Below are positions 12,882 to 22,379 of a stretch of DNA of 28,374 nt, one piece after another. Source of the stretch: Stramentimicrobium sp964525625 (GTDB lineage: Bacteria > Atribacterota > Phoenicimicrobiia > Phoenicimicrobiales > Stramentimicrobiaceae); contig CAZGKY010000012.1 of the NCBI GenBank assembly GCA_964525625.1, positions 1 to 28,374 on the forward strand, given 5' to 3'. Below the pieces are notes generated by a model, which worked only from the letters and a program-made list of their open reading frames with translations, made no database searches and was not told the DNA's origin. The position numbers were made by a program, and so were the translations under genes. The number at the start of each line of letters is the position of its first letter. Positions within the stretch are counted from its first letter, which is position 1.

Positions 12882-15800
12882 TTACAAAATAAATTAGACT
12901 TTCTTTCACCCTTTCCCGAGTTATTTTTTGCCATATTGTAGAGTAGATAGAAATTTGCTTTTGATAGATTTCTTTCAATTGATTATAATCATCCTTATTT
13001 AGCGGACAATCAGTCTTATAGTCCACTATGACCCATCCATCTGCTTCTTGAAAAACTAAATCTATGGTACCAGTTAATATTATCGGTTTTTTATCAATAC
13101 TAATATTTTCTTCTCCCGTAATCAATTCCTGATATACAGGATCAGTTGGTTCTATTTTTAAATTAAAGGGTACCTCAACAAAATTCTGCAAGGCATTTTT
13201 TACTCTTTTATATAAATCGCTATTAATATATTTTTTAATAATATGATATAATTCATCTTTACGGTAAAACTCTATATTATTTTTTTCTAAAGTAAAAGAT
13301 ATATAGGTTTGAAGTAAGTCATCTTCTAATTCTTCTTTCCCTATATATTCCAGGACCTGATGAACGGCTTTGCCCCATTCTTGACCACCTTTATCGACAG
13401 TGGGAATAAATGCGGCCTCTGTCCTGGAAAATTCTGCCAGTCTTGAGGCTGTGCTTTCGCTATAGCTAGGTATGATTAATATTTTTTTCTCTTCTTCTAT
13501 CTTTTGTTTTACCTGTTTATACTCCTCTTCACTAAAGCTCACTTTTTGACCTTGAGGTTGTGGTACATTATTTACTGAAACATCTAAAATCATCTCTGGC
13601 TTACAATTTCTTAATAAAGATTGCCAGGGATTTAGATTGTTATCCTGATAATTTTCTCCCCAACTACTAATTATCAGCAGATTTTTTGCTCTAGTAGCTG
13701 CCACATAAAGCAGGCGAGTCTCCTCCGCATCTTGATATAAAGATTCTATCTGGCAGTATTCTTTCCATTGTTGCGGTTGGGCAATTATTTTACCATTACT
13801 AAAATAATGGTGTTTCTTGACTACAAAATAACCTTTTGGCTTATTGGTAAAACGTTCAATATGATATTCTGGTCCTGGTTTATGAGTATTATAAGCAATA
13901 GCCAGAAAGACGACCGGTGATTCCAATCCCTTAGCCTTATGCAAATTCATAATGCGCACTGCATTTTCATCTGATCTTAAATTAAATTCTTCTTCCACTC
14001 CTGACTGCCATAATCTCTCCAGTTGTTCAACCATGCCAGCATAATTATAGAAATTTCTCATTTCTGATTCACGAAGATATTCCAGAATAAAAAACAACTC
14101 ATTACCCTGTTCTTTTGCCCCTATTTCCCCGCAGCAATAAGGTAACAGGCCAGACTGAATCATGATTTTTTCCAGCACAACTACCGGTGAATAATTTAAA
14201 CACCAGGAATGATAAATTCTTAATTGTTGAAAGGTATGATAAATTTTTTGCCCCAAAGGCCTACTAAGTCCCTCCGGAAGGTCAGAAAAAAAATTAAAAA
14301 TTCCACCAGCATCCTTAAATTGATAAAGTTCTTCATCAGAAATACCAAAAAATATTCCCCTTAAGACCGCTACTAATAGCACCTGATTTTCAGGATCCTT
14401 TAATAGACGTAATAATTTTAATAATTCTCGTATATAGAGTGATTCATTCAGGGAGGCATATCCAGATACAGTAACTGGAATGCCGTATTCACTCAATATC
14501 CTGGAGTATATCTCTATTCCACTTTTATAACGTAATAGAATTAAAAAATCACGGAAATCAAGCTCTGGTTTTTTTCCCTGCTGTAATTCCTCATCTGTGC
14601 GCACAATTTTCAACTTCTTATCCACCCATTCCCTAATAAGCGAGGCTATAGAATGGGCATCATTTTCCAAGGTTTTCTTTTTTTCTTTCTCTCGGGTAAT
14701 GACTATTTGGTGTACTCCTGAAAGATATCCCTTTTTATCTTCTCGGATAGTCAGCATAGGAGAATATTGTACCTGCAATTGAGTATCTGATCTGGAAAAT
14801 AAATCCTGAAAGAGAGGATTGATATAATTACCAATTGAATGCAGAGAACGAAAATTAGTTTGGAGGGTAATAACTTTCCCTTTATTTTTTATTATTAATC
14901 TTTTCACTTGCTTATACACTGACATATCAGCTCTACGAAAATGATAGATTGATTGCTGAGGATCGCCAACTATAAATAGACTACCCTTACCTGGTACCAA
15001 TTTTAACCAATCCTTTTCTGTTAACTGTTCTCCAGTTAAATAAAAGACTATCTCTGCCTGGATGGGATCGGTATCCTGAAACTCATCAACCAGGATGGTA
15101 CGATATTTCTGTTGGAAATAGAGACGTATTTCTGGATTATCTCGTAAAAGAGAAGCCGTCTTTAATAAAAGATCCTGAAAATTGAGCAAAGATTGCTTCT
15201 CTCTAAACTGATGGTAATAATCTACTGCTGGCTTTATAAAACGAAAGATATAGCCATAGCAATATTCTCTCCAACGCTCTAAGGCTGGCTCTATATATTC
15301 TTCCTTCAATTTCGGTAAAATAACATCCCGGTATTCTCTGGCTTTTTCTTTGGATAGCCAACGACTGAGCACTATTATTCCTGAGGAAGAATAATTTTTC
15401 GCAAAGGGTTCTAACAGAGAAACCTTATAAAAATCCTTCTGCCGATAAGAGTAGTATTTTTTTAATCTCTGGACTTGTAAAATAGCCTCCTGGATAGAGT
15501 CATATCCTTTTTCGGGCTCCTGTTCTGGAATATATTTTTCCGCTTCCTCACAAAACAAGAACAACCTCTCCATAGTGGAATCAAGTTCTGGACTGGACAC
15601 CTTTTCCTGCCCTATCTGTACTTCAGGATACAGGCAAACCTTTTTATAACATTCCTTAAGGTCTTTTATCTGTACTCCAAAAATTTCTAAATTCTGAAAT
15701 AAGGAAGAATCTTCTATCTTTAGATTAGAGAGATATTGTTCCCAGGCTTGTTCCATAAACAAAATATTATCAATCTCATCAATTTCTAAAAAAGCAGGGT

Positions 15801-16185
15801 CCAAGCCTCCTTCCAAGGAACGTTCTCTCAACATTCGGGCGCAAAAAGAATGAATAGTGCCTATATAGCATTGTTCGATATTTATTAAAGCCTGGTAAAG
15901 GAAATTTTTTTCTTTCGAAGAATATACCAGCTGAAGTTCTCTCTCGATTTCTTGCTGAAATCTTTCTTTAAGTTCAATAGCCGCCTTACGAGTAAAGGTA
16001 ATAGCAGTAATCTGCTCTACAGAATATATTCCATACTTTATCAAAGCGACCATCCTTTTAACCAGACAGGATGTCTTCCCTGAGCCAGCACTGGCTTCAA
16101 CCAAAAAATTATGATTAAAATCATTCAGAATTTGATTTCTGGCTTCTTGAGCCTGAAGAACTATCTTTTGCTCCTCCTTATTCAA
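12874..16185 (-). CDS. addA: AddA-type helicase-nuclease subunit
   Basis: A 1103-residue UvrD/Rep superfamily 1 helicase with a C-terminal PD-(D/E)XK nuclease, the AddA (RexA) subunit of the AddAB double-strand-break resection enzyme. Motifs in order: Walker A EASAGSGKTS (about 30-39), ITFTRKAAIELKERF, DEFQDTDPIQAEI, GDPQQSIYHFRRAD, LQTNFRS, IMNLHKAKGLESPVVFLA, RLLYVAATRAKNLLII. The nuclease end has GQEWGKAVHQVLEYIG, GTIDLVFQEADGWVIVDYKTD, matching the family catalytic D and DYK. The TTG start at 16185 overlaps the end of addB by 8 nt and uses GGAGG inside addB, showing translational coupling. It is somewhat shorter than B. subtilis AddA (about 1230). Both catalytic sites look intact. Confidence 0.93.
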   Translation of the reverse strand: MNKEEQKIVLQAQEARNQILNDFNHNFLVEASAGSGKTSCLVKRMVALIKYGIYSVEQITAITFTRKAAIELKERFQQEIERELQLVYSSKEKNFLYQALINIEQCYIGTIHSFCARMLRERSLEGGLDPAFLEIDEIDNILFMEQAWEQYLSNLKIEDSSLFQNLEIFGVQIKDLKECYKKVCLYPEVQIGQEKVSSPELDSTMERLFLFCEEAEKYIPEQEPEKGYDSIQEAILQVQRLKKYYSYRQKDFYKVSLLEPFAKNYSSSGIIVLSRWLSKEKAREYRDVILPKLKEEYIEPALERWREYCYGYIFRFIKPAVDYYHQFREKQSLLNFQDLLLKTASLLRDNPEIRLYFQQKYRTILVDEFQDTDPIQAEIVFYLTGEQLTEKDWLKLVPGKGSLFIVGDPQQSIYHFRRADMSVYKQVKRLIIKNKGKVITLQTNFRSLHSIGNYINPLFQDLFSRSDTQLQVQYSPMLTIREDKKGYLSGVHQIVITREKEKKKTLENDAHSIASLIREWVDKKLKIVRTDEELQQGKKPELDFRDFLILLRYKSGIEIYSRILSEYGIPVTVSGYASLNESLYIRELLKLLRLLKDPENQVLLVAVLRGIFFGISDEELYQFKDAGGIFNFFSDLPEGLSRPLGQKIYHTFQQLRIYHSWCLNYSPVVVLEKIMIQSGLLPYCCGEIGAKEQGNELFFILEYLRESEMRNFYNYAGMVEQLERLWQSGVEEEFNLRSDENAVRIMNLHKAKGLESPVVFLAIAYNTHKPGPEYHIERFTNKPKGYFVVKKHHYFSNGKIIAQPQQWKEYCQIESLYQDAEETRLLYVAATRAKNLLIISSWGENYQDNNLNPWQSLLRNCKPEMILDVSVNNVPQPQGQKVSFSEEEYKQVKQKIEEEKKILIIPSYSESTASRLAEFSRTEAAFIPTVDKGGQEWGKAVHQVLEYIGKEELEDDLLQTYISFTLEKNNIEFYRKDELYHIIKKYINSDLYKRVKNALQNFVEVPFNLKIEPTDPVYQELITGEENISIDKKPIILTGTIDLVFQEADGWVIVDYKTDCPLNKDDYNQLKEIYQKQISIYSTIWQKITRERVKESLIYFVRQ

Positions 16186-19100
16186 ATTGCTGTAACCTCC
16201 TTAATTTTTCCAACGCTGGTTCATTAAGATATTGGTCTTCTTTTGTGGTTTTGGTTAGATTAATTATTTCATTCTGCTCTAAAATGTCTTTATAATCCAG
16301 ACAAATTAATTCATCTGCTTTGTGAATCATAGCAAAACCCCCTACTGCAACTATATCTAATAATAGCTGTATTATTTCTAACACCTGTTCCCTATTATCC
16401 TGGGGATATAAAATCAGCTTCCCTTGACCAGTTACAGTGGGAAAATAATAGCCGGATTCACTCACTTTTGGCGAAATATATTTTTTCTTCTTAATTAAAA
16501 TTTGTTCCAGGGCTATACTGTATAAAGCATGCTGAATCTGTTGTCCATGGCGAAAAGGATGTCTCTTTTTATAATCCTTTGAGCTTCCAGTCTTATAATC
16601 AATTATCCGAAAGGTTCCCTCAGGTAATAAATCAACCCGATCAATCTTCCCCTGGATACTTATTTTACTTTTATCAGGAAGTTCTAATTCAATAGCCTTG
16701 ATCCTTCCCAATATTTCATGATGACTATCCCTGGTACCAAAAGCTAATTCCAGATATTGAGGGGATTGTCCTTTATAATGCTCTTCCTCTGCAGTTAAAA
16801 AGAACTGGCCAGATTCAATTATCTCTCTTCGCTCTGCCTCATAGATTAAATCTCCAGGTGGTGGAAGGTATCTTATTTTTTCCCTTAAACTCTCCTCAAT
16901 AATTTCTTCTAACAAAGGCTGGTATTGAACAACAGAAGGGATTATTTTTCTTCCCTGAGAATTACTAAGCAGTACTTGATAAAATTTTTCATAGATATGA
17001 TGGAGAAGCAATCCCTTCTCCTGAGGACTAAGCCAGGTTGTTGGATCATAAATCATTTCCTGGGGAGGTTTTATTTTCAAAATATCTACCAGAAAATAGA
17101 GGTAGGGACAATAGGCAATCCTTTCCAATTTAGAAGCAGACAATACTATTCCTCTATTCTTGCGAGGATCCACTATGCAGTCCTTTACTTTTATTCGACC
17201 ATTGTAGGCATTAAATCCCCCTTCTCTTCTAATTTTATCAGCTTGAACTCCTTCCTGAAAGTCTCTATATTTTTTACTAAAGATTAACCTTAAATCCCTC
17301 TTTTCTTTTTTAGTAAAATAGAGAAAAAGTTCTCCCTCATCTAGTATTTCCGAATTGTTTTGAGGAATAAAATTTCTAACCGGCCTTATTTCCTGACAAA
17401 AGGTACTATAATCAAGAAAAATATTTTTTTGCTGGAGTCGATAAAGTTGCAGCATCAGATTTGCTGGTGCCTGCTCCTGTTGATGGGAGGAATTAAAACA
17501 GGAAAAAGACAAAATTTTTTTACCTTTCTGTGAAACCAGTAGCTTAAGTAATCGTAATTGTTCTATTTGATTTCTTTGCTTGCTGGTTAATAAATTTCTA
17601 AAAAGGCTTTTTTCTGACTCCCATAATATAGTATCATCTATAGAAACCTCTGGAAATTTTTGATAATCCATTCCTACCAGGAAAGTGTAAGGTCGATTAA
17701 TCCAAATTCCTTTTTTATAACTGGCAATATGCATATGGCCTGGTAGCGGTGGAGAACAGTTAATTCGTTCCTGCTCTATGATACTTTTAATTAATATTAA
17801 GGCCTCATTTATATTAAGGTTATTCGGGATATTTTGCTCTAAAATAGCCAATTTTTGTTCAATAACAAGAGCAGCCTCCTGATCAATATTATTTTCCTGG
17901 GGTGCAAATTTCTTTGTTATACGAGTCAGGCCTGCTATTAGCTGTGAGAAGGAGAGAGCAGAGGAACAATCATAATGAGGAAGTTCTGAAAAAATATTTT
18001 CTATCCAATCTTTGATAATAAATAAGTACTGAATTTCCTGCTCTATTTCCTTTCTTTTTTCCTGGGAAGTCTTTTCCATTTCTCTTTTTCTTTGCTCAAT
18101 AGCCAGATTGATACCCGGGATATAACGTTCTCTCCCCCAGCCAATAGGCGACTGTCTGAGTAATGCAGAAAATTTGGGCAGTAGCAAAAAATCCTGAAAA
18201 TTTCCAACCCTAACCGAACTATGGAAGAGAGTAACCAGCTTAGCAACACTATAGTTATCACTAATCCAATCTAGAAGAGAGAATAAGAATTGGGCGGCGT
18301 GGCTATTTTTAATATTAATACCACTATGAAAAGTCATAGGAATATTATAAAGATTAGATAATTGATAAAAATATTGGGAGTAAGGTTCCTGAAGAGTATA
18401 AAAAATCTGCACCTGATCAAAGGAGTATCCTTCTTGGAAAATGGTTCTCAACACTTCTTTAGTTTCATGAAACTCTCCATATGTTTGACGGAATTCAAAA
18501 TCTATAGATGGTAAATCTTGATCCTTAATTGCTTCTCGGTAATAGATTAATCGATAAATTCTCTTTGCTAACCATTCTGGATTATTATGATGGTTTGTTA
18601 AGGGAAAATGTTCTGTCACAGTCCCACCTTCAGCACAATAAAACTGAAGGAAAAGAGCGTGGGGTCTTATTAAGTGATTGAAAAAGTTTTGTTCTAACTC
18701 ATTCATAGGCAAATTATCAAGAACTAGAAATAATACATTTTCCTCCCTAAATTTCAGCTTTTCTGCCTGATAATAAAGCCCTGCCTCATCTATCAGTTTT
18801 CTCTCTTTAAGCTCCTGTTCATAACTGTACATAACCAGAAATAAATCCTTCATTTTGGGAGAACTGTTTAGAATTTTCGGGGGGAAATTCTGGGTAGAAT
18901 AGCCAGATACCCTAATTTCTTTAATGGTTCTAAAAATAGTGTTAGCCAGCGAGGGAGAGATAAGAGGTAATTTAAAATATGTTATCTTATCTTCTTGCTG
19001 TAGTTTTCTCAAAATATCAATAATAAGTATCTGCCCTAAAGTCCCATCTAATATTTTCCAACCATTTTTTAGTAAAATAGGAAAACATAATTCACGGGCA

Positions 19101-19264
19101 ATATCATAAAGTGTAGCCATATGTAAATTTACTGCCGAGAATCCCTTTAAAGTTAGACCTTTCTTTAAGGCATTCCCATCAAGATAAGAAGGTACTAGAA
19201 TAATTTTTTTCTGCAATAAATATCTCTGACAAATATCTTGTAAATGTTTAAAAATATGATCCAT
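16178..19264 (-). CDS. addB: AddB-like nuclease subunit
   Basis: A 1028-residue partner of AddA. The C-terminal PD-(D/E)XK nuclease is clear: LSASKLERIAYCPYLYFL, KGLLLHHIYEKFY, IQGKIDRVDLLPEGTFRIIDYKTG. In the B. subtilis protein an N-terminal Walker A and four cysteines binding a 4Fe-4S cluster are present. Here the N-terminus reads KKIILVPSYLDGNALKKGL, with no Walker A. Of the four cysteines, the first (AYCPY) is kept, but the C-terminal CxxC...C cluster is reduced to one Cys in LICLDYKDIL. Both losses are read directly from sequence. The subunit may thus be a structural or nuclease partner without ATP or cluster binding. It starts 31 nt after the HIT gene. Confidence 0.88.
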   Translation of the reverse strand: MDHIFKHLQDICQRYLLQKKIILVPSYLDGNALKKGLTLKGFSAVNLHMATLYDIARELCFPILLKNGWKILDGTLGQILIIDILRKLQQEDKITYFKLPLISPSLANTIFRTIKEIRVSGYSTQNFPPKILNSSPKMKDLFLVMYSYEQELKERKLIDEAGLYYQAEKLKFREENVLFLVLDNLPMNELEQNFFNHLIRPHALFLQFYCAEGGTVTEHFPLTNHHNNPEWLAKRIYRLIYYREAIKDQDLPSIDFEFRQTYGEFHETKEVLRTIFQEGYSFDQVQIFYTLQEPYSQYFYQLSNLYNIPMTFHSGINIKNSHAAQFLFSLLDWISDNYSVAKLVTLFHSSVRVGNFQDFLLLPKFSALLRQSPIGWGRERYIPGINLAIEQRKREMEKTSQEKRKEIEQEIQYLFIIKDWIENIFSELPHYDCSSALSFSQLIAGLTRITKKFAPQENNIDQEAALVIEQKLAILEQNIPNNLNINEALILIKSIIEQERINCSPPLPGHMHIASYKKGIWINRPYTFLVGMDYQKFPEVSIDDTILWESEKSLFRNLLTSKQRNQIEQLRLLKLLVSQKGKKILSFSCFNSSHQQEQAPANLMLQLYRLQQKNIFLDYSTFCQEIRPVRNFIPQNNSEILDEGELFLYFTKKEKRDLRLIFSKKYRDFQEGVQADKIRREGGFNAYNGRIKVKDCIVDPRKNRGIVLSASKLERIAYCPYLYFLVDILKIKPPQEMIYDPTTWLSPQEKGLLLHHIYEKFYQVLLSNSQGRKIIPSVVQYQPLLEEIIEESLREKIRYLPPPGDLIYEAERREIIESGQFFLTAEEEHYKGQSPQYLELAFGTRDSHHEILGRIKAIELELPDKSKISIQGKIDRVDLLPEGTFRIIDYKTGSSKDYKKRHPFRHGQQIQHALYSIALEQILIKKKKYISPKVSESGYYFPTVTGQGKLILYPQDNREQVLEIIQLLLDIVAVGGFAMIHKADELICLDYKDILEQNEIINLTKTTKEDQYLNEPALEKLRRLQQFE

Positions 19265-19295
19265 TGCCCCATCCTATTTTACTAACTCACCAGAG

Positions 19296-19712
19296 TCATC
19301 TCTGGAAGGTCTTGATCTTATGGTAAACTTGGGAGAAGTCATTAGTATTTCTGGCAAAATGGTGGCGAAAAAGGGTTAGGCCATCCTGATGATAGCGGGG
19401 AACCAGATGTATATGAAAATGAAAAATAGTTTGTTTGGCAGCAATACCATTGGATTGAATGATATTTAAACCAATAGTTTGAAATATCTCTTTATAATCA
19501 ATTGCCAATCTCTTACAAACAGTAATAATATGGGCAAGAATATCAACTGGAATCTCATAAATATTGGCATAATGTTCTTTAGGTATTACCAGAGTATGAC
19601 CTTCTGTGACTGGATAGGCATCCAGAAATGCTACACATTTTTCATCTTCCCAAACCAGGTAAGCTTGTTTTTCTTTACGAACAATCTGACAGAAAATACA
19701 GCCCTCAGACAT
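19296..19712 (-). CDS. HIT family hydrolase
   Basis: A 138-residue histidine-triad protein. Near the C-terminus, FHFHIHLVPRY carries the H-x-H-x-H-x-x motif with the catalytic His. The N-terminal CIFCQIV gives the CxxC zinc pair of the Hint/HIT group, followed by DAYPVTEGHTLVIPKEHYANI. Members hydrolyse nucleoside phosphoramidates or dinucleotides; the exact substrate is unclear. AAGGAG lies before the ATG. It leads addB and addA with short gaps and may be cotranscribed. The 192-nt gap upstream has no clear promoter. Confidence 0.92.
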   Translation of the reverse strand: MSEGCIFCQIVRKEKQAYLVWEDEKCVAFLDAYPVTEGHTLVIPKEHYANIYEIPVDILAHIITVCKRLAIDYKEIFQTIGLNIIQSNGIAAKQTIFHFHIHLVPRYHQDGLTLFRHHFARNTNDFSQVYHKIKTFQR

Positions 19713-19904
19713 AATAAAAACTCCTTATATTATTACTAATTATTATTATCATTATCCCAAAATAGTAGTGAGCTTACAGAGAGGAAAAAATGGACAACAA
19801 AGCAATAATCTATTTGAATTTAGATTTTAGGTTGAAAAATTTCTCCTTACTATTTTTAGTCTTATCCTACAATGGTATTTTCTCAAAATATTATGATTTT
19901 TATC

Positions 19905-20834
19905 TTAAAGCAATAAATCTTTTTTCTTTTTCTCCAGTTGTTCCCAATCTATTTCTCTTCTTTCGGGATAGGACTCACAGGTGCCAGGTTTTTGAACGGC
20001 ATAAGATGCTACCAGATTGGCAATCTGTGCTGCTTTGGGAACAGAAGTTGATTGTATTAAACCATAGATAAAAGCAGCATTAAATAAATCACCGGCACCA
20101 GTAGTATCCAGTACTGATTTGACCGGAAAGGCCGGCACATTAATCAGGTTGTCCTGGTATAAAAAACTACACCCCTGCTTACCTTGCTTGATAATGACCT
20201 CTCCTGCTCCCCAATTCTTTAAAACAATAGCTCCCTGCAATATTTCTTCTTCTCCAGTCAAAATTTCTATCTCCTTTTGATTAGGTAAGACATAATCTAC
20301 TAAAACCCACATATTTCTTTTGGGAATTTCTATTAAAGGAGAAGGATCTAAAACTGTCCTTAAACCATATTTTCGAGCTAATTTCAGGGCAAACTCTACT
20401 GTATCTAATGGATATTCTAAAGAAATACTTAACCACTGGGCCATTGCAAAAAGATATTCAAAACGAATTAAATAGTCAGGTTGAATCATCCGATTGATAG
20501 CTGGGAAACCCATAATAGTATTCTCTCCATCTGGATTTACTAGAATAGCGCATATACTAGTCTTTCCATTGTTACTTTTTAAAATATATTCTGTATTTAC
20601 CTTGAACCTTCTTAAGACGGAAAGAGCATAACCTCCAGCAAAATCATTCCCCACCTTTCCTAATAATAAAGCAGCAACCTTTAAATTAGTAAGGGCTACG
20701 GCCTGATTGGCACCTTTTCCTCCCAAAGAACATCGCAAATCTTTAACCCTTATATTATCCCCTTTTTTGGGAAACTGAGGGATATATACTAAGCAATCCA
20801 GATTAATTGCTCCTATAATCATAACTGTGGACAT
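19905..20834 (-). CDS. rbsK: PfkB-family sugar kinase, probable ribokinase
   Basis: A 309-residue PfkB-family carbohydrate kinase. It shows the first signature GGKGANQAVAL near residue 38, the second DTTGAGDLFNAAF with catalytic Asp near residue 245, PNQKEIEILTGEE, and the N-terminal IIGAINLDCLVYIPQFPKKGD. These are ribokinase-like, so it probably phosphorylates ribose or a related sugar or nucleoside with ATP. The symbol is tentative because other PfkB kinases share these motifs. A promoter near consensus lies at 20874-20902. It stands alone between the HIT-addBA and kor-gltS groups, with no sugar transporter beside it. Confidence 0.85.
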   Translation of the reverse strand: MSTVMIIGAINLDCLVYIPQFPKKGDNIRVKDLRCSLGGKGANQAVALTNLKVAALLLGKVGNDFAGGYALSVLRRFKVNTEYILKSNNGKTSICAILVNPDGENTIMGFPAINRMIQPDYLIRFEYLFAMAQWLSISLEYPLDTVEFALKLARKYGLRTVLDPSPLIEIPKRNMWVLVDYVLPNQKEIEILTGEEEILQGAIVLKNWGAGEVIIKQGKQGCSFLYQDNLINVPAFPVKSVLDTTGAGDLFNAAFIYGLIQSTSVPKAAQIANLVASYAVQKPGTCESYPERREIDWEQLEKKKKDLLL

Positions 20835-20873
20835 CGTTTCTTACCCTGTCCTAATCTATCTTCTCTTTCCCAT

Positions 20874-20902
20874 ATTATGTAATAAGAACTAATTAATGTC
20901 AA
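20874..20902 (-). promoter_or_regulatory. Promoter of the ribokinase gene
   Basis: TTGACA (plus 20897-20902) and CATAAT (20874-20879) are 17 bp apart, about 40 nt before the ATG at 20834. Confidence 0.65.
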
Positions 20903-21023
20903 AAATGCCCCTTACCGCTCTTATACCAGTAAGACACCTGGACAAATCAAAATATTAAGTTATATTCGAATAACCAGAGAAAAAATTACATCTTTAGAGG
21001 AATATCATCAATCCGAAAAAATT

Positions 21024-22379
21024 TTACTTACCTCTATTTTTATATAAAATGAAATAAAGTAAACAAAAATAGATTAGAAAAGAAAGCAAAGCAATAAGGT
21101 ACATCATTGGTTGTTTTGTTACATATCCGAATATGGGGATATTTAACATAACCATAAGTGGAAAACCAAAGACAAGTGCGATACCACTTCCCAGAACAAT
21201 ATTTTCCGAAGCCCCGGAATGAAACCCCGGGTCTATTTGTTTCAATAAGGCCATTCCGGTAGAAATAGTACCAGTATAAGTACCATAGAAAACCATAGTG
21301 TTTTCAAAAATATCCTTTTTAAAAACACGGGGAGTCATCCAGAGAATAAAAATTATAGTTACTATTCCTCCTGTTGTAGTAATAAGTAAAGTTGGTAACA
21401 AATAATAGCGCAGTGTTTCTAAAGAAATAGCAGCAATAGCAGCTGTAATCATAAAATCAAAACATCCTCCGGCAATCCTTTGCAACATATAACTATTAGG
21501 ATATTCATGATTCATTATCCCTATTTTCTTCATCAGATTGAAAATGATCCTTAACAAAATAGCATAGATAGTACCAATTATAAAATGAAAACCCCACATA
21601 AGTTGAGCCAAAGTTTCACCGAACGCTCCCCAGGGCAATAAAATTTTATTAAGACCTAATAGACTCAAATATGTTGCTAAATATACCAGACCAATTAAAA
21701 AAAGTTGAATAGATATATCATCCAGAGAGGCAGCTAAGGGCAATTCTCCAGAATCCATCTCCTCATATATTTTTTCAGGAGCAGCAAATTTATCAAGATT
21801 AACAACGAAAATACTCCTTTTTATTAAATAATTCAGTAAAATAACTCCCACTATACAAGCCCATAGAAACCCTATTGTGGCAAAGGAAAGCCCAATATTT
21901 CCCCCTTGAAAGAATCCTATTTCTTCCCATTGCCGACCTATAGCATAAGCCTGTCCGGGTCCCTGGCCAAATCCCAGAGGTAGTAATAATCCAAATGAAG
22001 GAAATAAATCCGGGAAAATGGTATTTGCCAGGAAAAGGGAGATAATAAAACCTATAATTCCCTGTACCAGGTAAATACTAACAATATAAACACCTGAATT
22101 AAATATATCACGACTATGAATGTGTTCTCTCTTTTTCAAAGCAATAGAGATAAATCCGATAGCCATCAAGTGATAGACCAGACTACCCAGTCTTTCACTG
22201 TCTAAATTTATTATTTGTAATACCTCTCTCCCCAGTAATAAGCCAATGAAACCAGCAATAATTGCCGTGGGGAAAAGAAACTTCTGAAAAAAAACAACCT
22301 TTCTTTTAAAAAATACTCCCATCCCAATAAATAGAGAAAGCCACAAAAAATCCAGAATTAGAGACCAATTTTCGTTCAT
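21024..22379 (-). CDS. GltS-family sodium:glutamate symporter
   Basis: A 451-residue inner-membrane protein with about 12 hydrophobic segments in two halves. Family motifs are LLPLGFGQGPGQAYAIG in the first half and YGTYTGTISTGMALLKQIDP in the second, the pair of glycine-rich loops of the GltS inverted repeat. It would import glutamate, or a similar anion, with sodium. It is somewhat longer than E. coli GltS (401). The ATG overlaps the end of the acyltransferase by 4 nt (ATGA), so it is in the same operon. The presence of a 2-oxoacid oxidoreductase upstream is compatible with glutamate/2-oxoglutarate metabolism, but that link is inference. Confidence 0.85.
   Translation of the reverse strand: MNENWSLILDFLWLSLFIGMGVFFKRKVVFFQKFLFPTAIIAGFIGLLLGREVLQIINLDSERLGSLVYHLMAIGFISIALKKREHIHSRDIFNSGVYIVSIYLVQGIIGFIISLFLANTIFPDLFPSFGLLLPLGFGQGPGQAYAIGRQWEEIGFFQGGNIGLSFATIGFLWACIVGVILLNYLIKRSIFVVNLDKFAAPEKIYEEMDSGELPLAASLDDISIQLFLIGLVYLATYLSLLGLNKILLPWGAFGETLAQLMWGFHFIIGTIYAILLRIIFNLMKKIGIMNHEYPNSYMLQRIAGGCFDFMITAAIAAISLETLRYYLLPTLLITTTGGIVTIIFILWMTPRVFKKDIFENTMVFYGTYTGTISTGMALLKQIDPGFHSGASENIVLGSGIALVFGFPLMVMLNIPIFGYVTKQPMMYLIALLSFLIYFCLLYFILYKNRGK

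Noticed and set aside
12874..16185. Cas or restriction-type helicase
   Set aside because: Motif order, the C-terminal nuclease and the coupled AddB-like partner identify AddA. No CRISPR repeats or methylase are present in the window.
19790..20071. Plus-strand ORF of 93 codons near the ribokinase end
   Set aside because: It is mostly antisense to the ribokinase gene and has no family features. The part in the 19713-19904 gap is AT-rich low complexity.
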